DNA from: Ptiloglossa arizonensis
Lineage: Eukaryota; Arthropoda; Insecta; Hymenoptera; Colletidae
Length of the DNA: 64,000 bases
Reading direction: 5' to 3'
NCBI RefSeq assembly: GCF_051014685.1
Contig: NW_027478540.1
Span: forward strand, 433,501-497,500
Position 1 is the first letter of the stretch, and the number at the start of each line of letters is the position of its first letter. A program made the position numbers and the translations under genes. Below, piece after piece: positions 1 to 11,700 of this stretch. A model generated the notes under the pieces. That model was not told where the DNA came from. It worked only from the letters and a program-made list of their open reading frames with translations, and ran no database searches.

Positions 1-1770
1 TGAAAGTAGAAACTCGCCCGATTACAAAGGTATGTGTATTTTTCCCCTAGGGCTTTGTAGTTATTTGTTTCGAGTATCAGTCTTGCGAAAATTTTGATTG
101 TTTCTCAAGCATTCCTTAACTTCAAACTCCCATATCTCGCGAACGGATTGACGAACTCTATTATTTCCCGTTGCATCTGAAAGTAGAAAGTCTGCCGATT
201 ACAATGGTGTGTGTGCTTTTCCCCCAGGTCTTTCCAGTTATTCGTTTCTAGCATCAGAATTGCGAAAATTTTGATGGTTTCTCAACCATTCCTTAACTTC
301 AAACTCCCATATCTCGCGAACGGATTGACGAAGTCGCGAAATTCCTGTTGCATCTGAAAGTAGAAGCTCGCCCGATTACAAAGGTATGTGTATTTTTGCC
401 CTACGCCATAGTAGTTATTGGTTTCGAGTATCAGACTTGCGAAAATTTTGATGGGGTCTCAACCATTCCTTAACTTCAAACTCCAATATCTCGCGAACGG
501 ATTGACGAACTCGATTATTTCCTGTTGCATCTGAAAGCAGAAAGTCGACCGATTACAATGGTGTGTGTACTTTTCCCCTAGGTCATTCCAATTATTCGTT
601 TCTAGCATCAGAATTGCGAAAATTTTGATGGTTTCTCAACCATTCCTTAACTTCGAACTCCCATATCTCGCGAACGGATTGACGAAGTCGCGAAATTCCT
701 GTTGCATCTGAAAGTAGAAACTCGCCCGATTGCAAAGGTATGTGTTTTTTTCCCCCAGGCCATGGTAGTTATTGGTTTCGAGTATCAGACTTGCGAAAAT
801 TGTAATGGTCTCTCAACCATTCCGTAACTTCGAACTCCCATATCTCGCGAACGGATTGACGAACTCGCGGAATTCCTGTTGCATCTGAAAGTAGAAACTC
901 GCCCCATTACTATGGTGTGTGTACTTTTCCCCTAGGCCATTCCAGTTATTGGTTTCGAGTATCAGACTTGCGAAAATTTTGATGGTTTCTCAACCATTCC
1001 TTAACTTCAAACTCCCATATCTCGCGAACGGATTGACGAGCTCGAGAAATTACCGTTGCATCTGAAAGTAGAAACTCGCCCGATTACAAAGGTATGTGTA
1101 TTTTTCCCCTAGGGCTTTGTAGTTATTTGTTTCGGTTATCAGTCTTGCGAAAATTTTGATGGTTTCTCAAGCATTCCTTAACTTCAAACTCCCATATCTC
1201 GCGAACGGATTGACGAACTCGATTATTTCCTGTTGCATCTGAAAGTAGAAACTCGCCCCATTACAATGGTGTGTGTACTTTTCCCCTAGGCCATTCCAGT
1301 TATTGGTTTCGAGTATCAGACTTGCGAATATTTTGATGGTTTCTCAACCATTCCTTAACTTCAAACTCCCATATCTCGCGAACGGATTGACGAATTCGAG
1401 AAATTCCTGTTCCATCTGAAAGCAGAAAGTCGACCGATTACAATGGTGTGTGTACTTTTCCCCTAGGTCATTCCAGTTATTCGTTTCTAGCATCAGAATT
1501 GCGAAAATTTTGATGGTTTCTCAACCGTTCCTTAATTTCAAACACCCATATCTCTCGAACGCATTAACGAACTCGAGAAATTCCTGTTGCATCTGAAAGT
1601 AGAAACTCGCCCCATTGCAATGGTGTGTGTACTTTTCCCCTAGGCCATTCCAGTTATTGGTTTCGAGTATCAGAGTTGCGAAAATTTTGATGGTTTCTCA
1701 ACCATTCCTTAACTTCAAACTCCCATATCTCACGAACGGATTGACGAACTCGAGAAATTCCTGTTGCATC
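1..1770 (+). repeat. left-end mixed monomers
   Basis: Ten monomers in the order A2, B', A1, B', A3, B, A2, B, B', B, with no clean higher-order unit. Several private variants are visible, such as CTACGCC at 400 and AAAATTGTAATGG near 796. The first monomer begins exactly at base 1, so the array evidently continues beyond the left edge. Confidence 0.75.
1240..1416 (+). repeat. reference monomer, type B
   Basis: Type B carries CGCCCCATTACAATGG in place of the CGCCCGATTACAAAGG of A types, then GTGTGTGTACTTTTCCCC and GGCCATTCCAG. It recurs throughout the left 47 kb and again among the diverged monomers at the right end. A common subtype has ATCACACTTGCG, GGTTCATCAACC and CCTTCGCTTC; its downstream junction reads GAGCTCGAGAAATTACTG and is usually followed by an A-type monomer, so these differences travel as a haplotype. 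Confidence 0.85.
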
Positions 1771-3186
1771 TGATACCAGAAACTCGTCCGATTACAGCGG
1801 TATGTGTATTTTTGCCCTAGGCCATAGTAGTTATAGGTTTCGAGTATCAGACTCGCGAAAATTTTGATGGTTTCTCAACCATTCCTTAACTTCAAACTCC
1901 GATACCTCCCGAACGGATTGGCGAACTCGAGAAATTCCTGTTGCATCTGAAAGCAGAAAGTCGACCGATTACAATGGTGTGTGTACTTTTCCCCTAGGTC
2001 ATTCCAGTTATTCGTTTCTAGCATCCGAATTGCGAAAATTTTGATGGTTTCTCAACCGTTCCTTAATTTCAAACTCCCATACCTCGCGAACGCATTAACG
2101 AACTCGAGAAATTCCTGTTGCATCTGAAAGTAGAAACTCGCCCCATTACAATGGTGTGTGTATTTTTGCCCTAGGCCATAGTAGTTATTGGTTTCGAGTA
2201 TCAGACTTGCGAAAATTTTGATGGTTTCTCAACCATTCCTTAACTTCAAACTCCCATATCTCGCGAACGGATTGACGAACTCGAGAAATTCCTGTTGCGT
2301 CTGAAAGCAGAACGTCGACCGATTACAATGGTGTGTGTACTTTTCCCCTAGGTCATTCCAGTTATTCGTTTCTAGCATCAGAATTGCGAAAATTTTGATA
2401 GTTTCTCAACCATTCCTTAACTTCAAACTCCCATATTTCACGAACGGATTGACGAACTCGAGAAATTCCTGTTGCATCTGAAACCAGAAACTCGTCCGAT
2501 TACAGCGGTATGTGTATTTTTGCCCTAGGCCATAGTCGTTATTGATTTCGAGTAACAGACTTGCGAAAATTTTGTTGGTTTCTCAACCATTCCTTAACTT
2601 CAAACTCCGATACCTCGCGAACGGATTGGCGAACTCGAGAAATTCCTGTTGCATCTGAAAGCAGAAAGTCGACCGATTACAATGGTGTGTCTACTTTTCC
2701 CCTAGGTCATTCCAGTTATTCGTTTCTAGTATCAGAATTGCGAAAATTTTGATGGTTTCTCAACCGTTCCTTAATTTCAAACTCCCATATCTCGCGAACG
2801 CATTAACGAACTCGAGAAATTCCTGTTGCATCTGAAAGTAGAAACTCCCCCCATTACAATGGTGTGTGTATTTTTGCCCTAGGCCATAGTAGTTATTGGT
2901 TTCGAGTATCAGACTTGCGAAAATTTTGATGGTTTCTCAACCATTCCTTAACTTCAAACTCCCATATCTCGCGAACGGATTGACGAACTCGAGAAATTCC
3001 TGTTGCATCTGAAAGCAGAAAGTCGACCGATTACAATGGTGTGTGTACTTTTCCCCTAGGTCATTCCAGTTATTCGTTTCTAGCATCAGAATTGCGAAAA
3101 TTTTGATGGTTTCTCAACCATTCCTTAACTTCAAACTCCCATATCTCGCGAACGGATTGACGAACTCGATTATTTCCTGTTGCATC
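1771..3186 (+). repeat. 4-mer higher-order repeat, two copies of 708 bp
   Basis: Copies 1771-2478 and 2479-3186 share the order A1 (TACAGCGG), B' (with CAACCGTTCC and CGCATTAACG), an A1/B hybrid (CAATGGTGTGTGTATTTTTG) and B'. The spacing is exactly 4 x 177. The A1-B'-hybrid trio also recurs inside the 7-mer unit further right (about 6.19-6.73 and 7.43-7.97 kb), so it is a shared building block. Confidence 0.85.
3010..3186 (+). repeat. reference monomer, type B' (GTCGAC-bearing)
   Basis: Type B' begins TGAAAGCAGAAAGTCGACCG, which adds a palindromic GTCGAC site at phases 13-18. It continues with GTGTGTGTACTTTTCCCC, GGTCATTCCAG and TTCGTTTCTAGCATCAGAATTG. These linked changes distinguish it from type B, which has GGCCATTCCAG and TTGGTTTCGAGTATCAG. 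B' is one of the commonest types left of about 46 kb. To the right its TTCTAGCATCA segment survives only in variants that lack GTCGAC. Confidence 0.85.
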
Positions 3187-3363
3187 TGAAAGCAGAAAGT
3201 CGACCGATTACAATGGTGTGTGTACTTTTCCCCTAGGCCATTCCAGTTATTGGTTTCGAGTATCAGACTTGCGAAAATTTTGATGGTTTCTCAACCATTC
3301 CTTAACTTCACACTCCCATATCTCGCGAACGGAGTGTCGAGCTCGAGAAATTACTGTTGCATC

Positions 3364-3540
3364 TGAAAGTAGAAACTCGCCCGATTACAAAGGTATGTGT
3401 ATTTTTCCCCTTGGTCTTTGTAGTTATTTGTTTCGAGTATCAGACTTGCGAAAATTTTGATCGTTTCTCAAGCATTCCTTAACTTCAAAGTCCCATATCT
3501 CGCGAACGGATTGACGAACTCGATTATTTCCTGTTGCATC
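3364..3540 (+). repeat. reference monomer, type A2
   Basis: A2 has GTATGTGTATTTTTCCCC, then GGTCTTTGTAG (or GGGCTTTGTAG) and TTATTTGTTTCGAG instead of TTATTGGTTTCGAG. In this copy CCTAGG is changed to CCTTGG. The same CCTTGG variant returns at 4426-4602, six monomers downstream, showing the two copies belong to one duplicated block. Confidence 0.8.
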
Positions 3541-4071
3541 TGAAAGCAGAAAGTCGACCGATTACAATGGTGTGTGTAATTTTCCCCTAGGTCATTCCAG
3601 TTATTCGTTTCTAGCATCAGAATTGCGAAAATTTTGATGGTTTCTCAACCATTCCTTAACTTCAAACTCCCATATCTCGCGAACGGATTGACGAACTCGA
3701 TTATTTCCTGTTGCATCTGAAAGCAGAAAGTCGACCGATTACAATGGTGTGTGTACTTTTCCCCTAGGCCATTCCAGTTATTGGTTTCGAGTATCAGACT
3801 TGCGAAAATTTTGATGGTTTCTCATCCATTCCTTAACTTCACACTTCCATATCTCGCGAACGGAGAGTCGAGCTCGAGAAATTACTGCTGCATCTGAATG
3901 TAGAAACTCGCCCGATTACAAAGGTATGTGTATTTTTCCCCTAGGTCTTTGTAGTTATTTGTTTCGAGTATCAGACTTGCGAAAATTTTGATCGTTTCTC
4001 AAGCATTCCTTAACTTCAAACTCCCATATCTCGCGAACGAATTGACGAACTCGAGAAATTCCTGTTGCATC

Positions 4072-4425
4072 TGAAAGTAGAAACTCGCCCGATTGCAAAG
4101 GTATGGGTGTTTTTGCCCTAGGCCATAGTAGTTATTGGTTTCGAGTATCAGACATGCGAAAATTTTGATGGTTTCTCAACCATTCCTTAACTTCAAACTC
4201 CCATATCTCGCGAACGAATTGACGAACTCGAGAAATTCCTGTTGCATCTGAAAGTAGAAACTCGCCCGATTGCAAAGGTATGGGTGTTTTTGCCCTAGGC
4301 CATAGTAGTTATTGGTTTCGAGTATCAGACATGCGAAAATTTTGATGGTTTCTCAACCATTCCTTAACTTCACACTCCCATATCTCGCGAACGGAGTGTC
4401 GAGCTCGAGAAATTACTGTTGCATC
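4072..4425 (+). repeat. adjacent near-identical A1 monomers, second one hybrid
   Basis: Copies 4072-4248 and 4249-4425 share the rare GTATGGGTGTTTTTGCCC and CAGACATGCG and look identical over their first 120 or so bases. At phase 125 (about 4373) the second copy changes to CACACTCCC, followed by GGAGTGTCGAGCTCGAG, the 3-mer tag. This fits one in-register unequal exchange inside a monomer. Confidence 0.8.
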
Positions 4426-5310
4426 TGAAAGTAGAAACTCGCCCGATTACAAAGGTATGTGTATTTTTCCCCTTGGTCTTTGTAGTTATTTGTTTCGAGT
4501 ATCAGACTTGCGAAAATTTTGATCGTTTCTCAAGCATTCCTTAACTTCAAAGTCCCATATCTCGCGAACGGATTGACGAACTCGATTATTTCCTGTTGCA
4601 TCTGAAAGCAGAAAGTCGACCGATTACAATGGTGTGTGTAATTTTCCCCTAGGTCATTCCAGTTATTCGTTTCTAGCATCAAAACTGCGAAAATTTTGAT
4701 TGTTTCTCAACCATTCCTTAACTTCAAACTCCCATATCTCGCGAACGGATTAACGAACTCGATTATTTCCTGTTGCATCTAAAAGCAGAAAGTCGACCGA
4801 TTACAATGGTGTGTGTACTTTTCCCCTAGGCCATTCCAGTTATTGGTTTCCAGTATCAGACTTGCGAAAATTTTGATGGTTTCTCAACCATTCCTTAACT
4901 TCACACTCCCATATCTCGCGAACGGAGTGTCGAGCTCGAGAAATTACTGTTGCATATGAAAGTAAAAACTCGCCCGATTACAAAGGTATGTGTATTTTTC
5001 CCCTAGGTCTTTGTAGTTATTTGTTTCGAGTATCAGACTTGCGAAAATTTTGATCGTTTCTCAAGCATTCCTTAACTTCAAACTCCCATATCTCGCGAAC
5101 GGATTGACGAACTCGATTATTTCCTGTTGCATCTGAAAGCAGAAAGTCGACCGATTACAATGGTGTGTGTAATTTTCCCCTAGGTCATTCCAGTTATTCG
5201 TTTCTAGCATCAGAATTGCGAAAATTTTGATGGTTTCTCAACCATTCCTTAACTTCAAACTCCCATATCTCGCGAACGGATTGACGAACTCGAGAAATTC
5301 CTGTTGCATC

Positions 5311-5487
5311 TGAAAGTAGAAACTCGCCCGATTACAAAGGTATGTGTATTTTTGCCCTAGGCCATAGTAGTTATTGGTTTCGAGTATCAGACTTGCGAAA
5401 ATTTTTATGGTTTCTCAACCATTCCTTAACTTCAAACTCCCATATCTCGCGAACGGATTGACGAACTCGAGAAATTCCTGTTGCATC
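5311..5487 (+). repeat. reference monomer, type A1
   Basis: This copy is close to my consensus and serves as the phase reference. Phase 1 is TGAAAG. CCTAGG lies at phases 46-51, an A/T palindrome at 88-95 (AAAATTTT in the consensus), TCGCGA at 137-142 and CTCGAG at 156-161. CGAAC occurs twice, at 140-144 and 152-156. TTTCTC (101-106) and GAGAAA (159-164) form a 6-bp inverted pair. Type A1 is defined by GTATGTGTATTTTTGCCC followed by GCCATAGTAG. The orientation is arbitrary because no coding or transcription signal fixes it. Confidence 0.9.
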
Positions 5488-5720
5488 TGAAAGCAGAAAG
5501 TCGACCGATTACAATGGCGTGTGTACTTTTCCCCTAGGTCATTCCAGTTATTCGTTTCTAGCATCAGAATTGCGAAAATTTTGATGGTCGCTCAACCATT
5601 CCTTAACTTCAAACTCCCATATCTCGCGAACGGATTGACGAACTCGAGGAATTCCCGTTGCATCTGAAAGTAGAAACTCGCCCCATTACAATGGTGTGTG
5701 TACTTTTCCCCTAGGCCATT
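5311..5720 (+). repeat. transition monomers A1, B' and part of B
   Basis: This stretch links the 3-mer domain to the 7-mer domain. The B' at 5488 has GGCGTGTGTAC and GATGGTCGCTCAACC, variants absent from the first 5 kb but frequent between 10 and 26 kb. I see nothing but monomers. Confidence 0.7.
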
Positions 5721-8605
5721 CCAGTTATTGGTTTCGAGTATCACACTTGCGAAAATTTTGATGGTTCATCAACCATTCCTTCGCTTCAAACTCCCATATC
5801 TCGCGAACGGATTGACGAGCTCGAGAAATTACTGTTGCATCTGAAAGTAGAAACTCGTCCGATTACAAAGGTATGTGTATTTTTCCCCTAGGTCTTTGTA
5901 GTTATTTGTTTCGAGTATCAGACTTGCGAAAATTATGATGGTCTCTCAACCATTCCTTAACTTCGAACTCCCATATCTCGCGAACGGATTGACGAACTCG
6001 AGGAATTCCTGTTGCATCTGAAAGTAGAAACTCGCCCCATTACTATGGTGTGTGTACTTTTCCCCTAGGCCATTCCAGTTATTGGTTTCGAGTATCACAC
6101 TTGCGAAAATTTTGATGGTTTCTCAACCATTCCTTAACTTCAAACTCCCATATTTCACGAACGGATTGACGAACTCGAGAAATTCCTGTTGCATCTGAAA
6201 CCAGAAACTCGTCCGATTACAGCGGTATGTGTATTTTTGCCCTAGGCCATAGTAGTTATTGGTTTCGAGTATCAGACTTGCGAAAATTTTGATGGTTTCT
6301 CAACCATTCCTTAACTTCAAACTCCGATACCTCGCGAACGGATTGGCGAACTCGAGAAATTCCTGTTGCATCTGAAAGCAGAAAGTCGACCGATTACAAT
6401 GGTGTGTCTACTTTTCCCCTAGGTCATTCCAGTTATTCGTTTCTAGTATCAGAATTGCGAAAATTTTGATGGTTTCTCAACCGTTCCTTAATTTCAAACT
6501 CCCATATCTCGCGAACGCATTAACGAACTCGAGAAATTCCTGTTGCATCTGAAAGTAGAAACTCGCCCCATTACAATGGTGTGTGTATTTTTGCCCTAGG
6601 CCATAGTAGTTATTGGTTTCGAGTATCAGACTTGCGAAAATTTTGATGGTTTCTCAACCATTCCTTAACTTCAAACTCCCATATCTCGCGAACGGATTGA
6701 CGAACTCGAGAAATTCCTGTTGCATCTGAAATTAGAAACTCGCCCCATTACAATGGTGTGTGTACTTTTCCCCTAGGCCATTCCAGTTATTGGTTTCGAG
6801 TATCAGACTTGCGAATATTTTGATGGTTTCTCAACCATTCCTTAACTTCAAACTCCCATATCTCGCGAACGGATTGACGAAATCGAGAAATTCCTGTTGC
6901 ATCTGAAAGTACAAACTCGCCCCATTACAATGGTGTGTGTACTTTTCCCCAAGGCCATTCCAGTTATTGGTTTCGAGTATCACACTTGCGAAAATTTTGA
7001 TGGTTCATCAACCATTCCTTCGCTTCAAACTCCCATATCTCGCGAACGGATTGACGAGCTCGAGAAATTACTGTTGCATCTGAAAGTAGAAACTCGTCCG
7101 ATTACAAAGGTATGTGTATTTTTCCCCTAGGTCTTTGTAGTTATTTGTTTCGAGTATCAGACTTGCGAAAATTATGATGGTCTCTCAACCATTCCTTAAC
7201 TTCGAACTCCCATATCTCGCGAACGGATTGACGAACTCGAGGAATTCCTGTTGCATCTGAAAGTAGAAACTCGCCCCATTACTATGGTGTGTGTACTTTT
7301 CCCCGAGGCCATTCCAGTTATTGGTTTCGAGTATCACACTTGCGAAAATTTTGATGGTTTCTCAACCATTCCTTAACTTCAAACTCCCATATTTCACGAA
7401 CGGATTGACGAACTCGAGAAATTCCTGTTGCATCTGAAACCAGAAACTCGTCCGATTACAGCGGTATGTGTATTTTTGCCCTAGGCCATAGTAGTTATTG
7501 GTTTCGAGTATCAGACTTGCGAAAATTTTGATGGTTTCTCTACCATTCCTTAACTTCAAACTCCGATACCTCGCGAACGGATTGGCGAACTCGAGAAATT
7601 CCTGTTGCATCTGAAAGCAGAAAGTCGACCGATTACAATGGTGTGTCTACTTTTCCCCTAGGTCATTCCAGTTATTCGTTTCTAGTATCAGAATTGCGAA
7701 AATTTTGATGGTTTCTCAACCGTTCCTTAATTTCAAACTCCCATATCTCGCGAACGCATTAACGAACTCGAGAAATTCCTGTTGCATCTGAAAGTAGAAA
7801 CTCGCCCCATTACAATGGTGTGTGTATTTTTGCCCTAGGCCATAGTAGTTATTGGTTTCGAGTATCAGACTTGCGAAAATTTTGATGGTTTCTCAACCAT
7901 TCCTTAACTTCAAACTCCCATATCTCGCGAACGGATTGACGAACTCGAGAAATTCCTGTTGCATCTGAAATTAGAAACTCGCCCCATTACAATGGTGTGT
8001 GTACTTTTCCCCTAGGCCATTCCAGTTATTGGTTTCGAGTATCAGACTTGCGAATATTTTGATGGTTTCTCAACCATTCCTTAACTTCAAACTCCCATAT
8101 CTCGCGAACGGATTGACGAAATCGAGAAATTCCTGTTGCATCTGAAAGTACAAACTCGCCCCATTACAATGGTGTGTGTACTTTTCCCCAAGGCCATTCC
8201 AGTTATTGGTTTCGAGTATCACACTTGCGAAAATTTTGATGGTTCATCAACCATTCCTTCGCTTCAAACTTCCATATCTCGCGAACGGATTGACGAGCTC
8301 GAGAAATTACTGTTGCATCTGAAAGTAGAAACTCGCCCGATTACAAAGGTATGTGTATTTTTCCCCTAGGTCTTTGTAGTTATTTGTTTCGAGTATCAGA
8401 CTTGCGAAAATTATGATGGTCTCTCAACCATTCCTTAACTTCGAACTCCCATATCTCGCGAACGGATTGACGAACTCGAGGAATTCCTGTTGCATCTGAA
8501 AGTAGAAACTCGCCCCATTACTATGGTGTGTGTACTTTTCCCCTAGGCCAATCCAGTTATTGGTTTCGAGTATCACACTTGCGAAAATTTTGATGGTTTC
8601 TCAAC
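5720..8605 (+). repeat. 7-mer higher-order repeat (1,239 bp), about 2.3 copies
   Basis: The string GGTTCATCAACCATTCC recurs at about 5,764, 7,003 and 8,242, and TATTTCACG at 6,150 and 7,389, each pair exactly 7 x 177 apart. Copies one and two are near-identical; the third is partial and ends near 8,605, where CCATTCCTTAAC becomes CCATTCTTTAAC. In copies at about 6.95 and 8.19 kb CCCCTAGG is CCCCAAGG, removing an in-frame TAG. TTCATCAACC and CCTTCGCTTC also remove stops, which creates a 77-codon open frame at 6897-7130 and 8136-8369. I treat these as chance products. Confidence 0.85.
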
Positions 8606-8759
8606 CATTCTTTAACTTCAAACTCCCATATCTCGCGAACGGATTGACGAATTCGACAAATTCCTGTTGTAACTGAAAGTAGAAACTCGCCCGATTACAA
8701 AGGTATGTGTATTTTTGCCCTAGGCCATAGTAGTTATTGGTTTCGAGTTTCAGACATGC

Positions 8760-11700
8760 GAAAATTTTGATGGTTTCTCAACCATTCCTTAACTTCAAAC
8801 TCCCATATCTCGCGAACGAATTGACGAACTCGAGAAATTCCTGTTGCATCTGAAAGTAGAAACTCGCCCGATTGCAAAGGTATGTGTATTTTTCCCCCAG
8901 GCCATAGTAGTTATTGGTTTCGTGTATCCGACTTGCGAAAATTGTGATGGTGTCTCAACCATTCCTTAACTTCGAACTCCCATATTTCGCGAACGGATTG
9001 ACGAACTCGATTATTTCCTGTTGCATCTGAAAGCAGAAAGTCGACCGATTACAATGGTGTGTGTACTTTTCCCCTAGGTCATTCCAGTTATTCGTTTCGA
9101 GCATCAGAATTGCGAAAATTTTGATGGTTTCTCAACCATTCCTTAACTTCAAACTCCCATATTTCACGAACGGATTGACGAACTCGAGAAATTCCTGTTG
9201 CATCTGAAACCAGAAACTCGTCCGATTACAGCGGTATGTGTATTTTTGCCCTAGGCCATAGTAGTTATTGGTTTCGAGTATCAGACTTGCGAAAATTTTG
9301 ATGGTTTCTCAACCATTCCTTAACTTCAAACTCCGATACCTCGCGAACGGATTGGCGAACTCGAGAAATTCCTGTTGCATCTGAAAGCAGAAAGTCGACC
9401 GATTACAATGGTGTGTCTACTTTTCCCCTAGGTCATTCCAGTTATTCGTTTCTAGTATCAGACTTGCGAAAATTTTGATGGTTTCTCAACCATTCCTTAA
9501 CTTCAAACTCCCATATCTCGCGAACGGATTGACGAACTCGAGAAATTCCTGTTGCATCTGAAAGCAGAAAGTCGACCGATTACAATGGTGTGTGTACTTT
9601 TCCCCTAGGCCATTCCAGTTATTGGTTTCGAGTATCAGACTTGCGAAAATTTTGATGGTTTCTCAACCATTCCTTAACTTCACACTCCCATATCTCGCGA
9701 ACGGAGTGTCGAGCTCGAGAAATTACTGTTGCATCTGAAAGTAGAAACTCGCCCGATTACAAAGGTATGTGTATTTTTCCCCTAGGTCTTTGTAGTTATT
9801 TGTTTCGAGTATCAGACTTTCGAAAATTTTGATCGTTTCTCAAGCATTCCTTAACTTCAAAGTCCCATATCTCGCGAACGGATTGACGAACTCGATTATT
9901 TCCTGTTGCATCTGAAAGCAGAAAGTCGACCGATTACAATGGTGTGTGTAATTTTCCCCTAGGTCATTCCGGTTATTCGTTTCTAGCATCAGAATTGCGA
10001 AAATTTTGATTGTTTCTCTACCATTCCTTAACTTCAAACTCCCATATCTCGCGAACGGATTGACGAACTCGAGAAATTCCTGTTGCATCTGAAAGTAGAA
10101 ACTCGCCCGATTGCAAAGGTATGTGTATTTTTCTCCCAGGCCATAGTAGTTATTGGTTTCGAGTATCAGACTTGCGAAAATTGTGATGGTCTCTCAACCA
10201 TTCCTTAACTTCGAACTCCCATGTCTCGCGAACGGATTGTCGAACTCGAGGAATTCCTGTTGCATCTGAAAGTAGAAACTCGCCCCATCACTATGGTGTG
10301 TGTACTTTTCCCCTAGGCCATTCCAGTTATTGGTTTCGAGTATCACACTTGCGAAAATTTTGATGGTTTCTCAACCATTCTTTAACTTCAAACTCCCATA
10401 TCTCGCGAACGGATTGACGAATTCGACAAATTCCTGTTGTATCTGAAAGTAGAAACTCGCCCGATTACAAACGTATGTGTATTTTTGCCCTAGGCCATAG
10501 TAGTTATTGGTTTCGAGTATCAGACATGCGAAAATTTTTATAGGGTTTCTCAACCATTCCTTAACTTCAAACTCCCATATCTCGCGAACGGATTGACGAA
10601 CTCGAGAAATTCCTGTTGCATCTGAAAGCAGAAAGTCGACCGATTACAATGGCGTGTGTACTTTTCCCCTAGGTCATTCCAGTTATACGTTTCTAGCATC
10701 AGAATTGCGAAAATTTTGATGGTCGCTCAACCATTCCTTAACTTCATACTCCCATATCTCGCGAACGGATTGACGAACTCGAGGAATTCCTGTTGCATCT
10801 GAAAGTAGAAACTCGCCCCATTACAATGGCGTGTGTACTTTTCCCCTAGGCCATTCCAGTTATTGGTTTCGAGTATCAGACTTGCGAATATTTTGATGGT
10901 TTCTCAACCATTCCTTAACTTCAAACTCCCATATCTCGCGAACGGATTGACGAAATCGAGAAATTCCTGTTGCATCTGAAAGGAGAAAGTCGACCGATTA
11001 CAATGGTGCTTGTACCTTTCCCCTAGGTCATTCCAGTTATTCGTTTCTAGCATCAGAATTGCGAAAATTTTGATGGTCGCTCAACCATTCCTTAACTTCA
11101 AACTCCCATATCTCGCGAACGGATTGACGAACTCGAGGAATTCCTGTTGCATCTGAAAGTACAAACTCGCCCCATTACAATGGTGTGTGTACTTTTCCCC
11201 TAGGCCATTCCAGTTATTGGTTTCGAGTATCACACTTGCGAAAATTTTGATGGTTCATCAACCATTCCTTCGCTTCAAACTCCCATATCTCGCGAACGGA
11301 TTGACGAGCTCGAGAAATTACTGTTGCATCTGAAAGTAGAAACTCGCCCGATTACAAAGGTATGTGTATTTTTGCCCTAGGCCATAGTAGTTATTGGTTT
11401 CGAGTTTCAGACTTGCGAAAATTTTGCTGGTTTCTCAACCATTCCTTAACTTCACACTCCCATATCTCGCGAACGGAGTGTCGAGCTCGAGAAATTACTG
11501 TTGCATCTGAAAGTAGAAACTCGCCCGATTACAAAGGTATGTGTATTTTTCCCCTAGGTCTTTGTAGTTATTTGTTTCGAGTATCAGACTTGAGAAAATT
11601 TTGATGGTCTCTCAATCATTCCTTAACTTCGAACTCCCATATCTCGCGAACGGATTGACGAACTCGAGGAATTCCTGTTGCATCTGAAAGTAGAAACTCG

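Larger units (their letters stand above)
3010..5310 (+). repeat. 3-mer higher-order repeat (B'-B-A2, 531 bp) with an inserted pair
   Basis: The tag GGAGTGTCGAGCTCGAG (GGAGAGTCG in one copy) ends the B monomers at 3331, 3862, 4393 and 4924, spaced exactly 531 bases. The B'-B-A2 order is clear at 3010-3540, 3541-4071 and 4603-5133. At 4072-4425 two A1 monomers replace part of the series, and the second takes on the trimer tag at its tail. The A2 at 3364 and the one at 4426 both have CCTTGG, so the second half duplicates the first at six monomers' distance. Confidence 0.85.

Noticed and set aside
1..177. Internal triplication of a 59-bp ancestor (177 = 3 x 59)
   Set aside because: The thirds do not align; only CTCGCCCGATTACAA (phase 13) and CTCGCGAACGGATTGACGAA (phase 136) look faintly alike, at a spacing that is not a multiple of 59.
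6897..8369. Two 77-codon plus-strand open frames (6897-7130 and 8136-8369)
   Set aside because: They lie inside duplicated 7-mer units and arise because CCCCAAGG and CCTTCGCTTC remove the TAG and TAA present in other monomers. Their sequence is just translated satellite.
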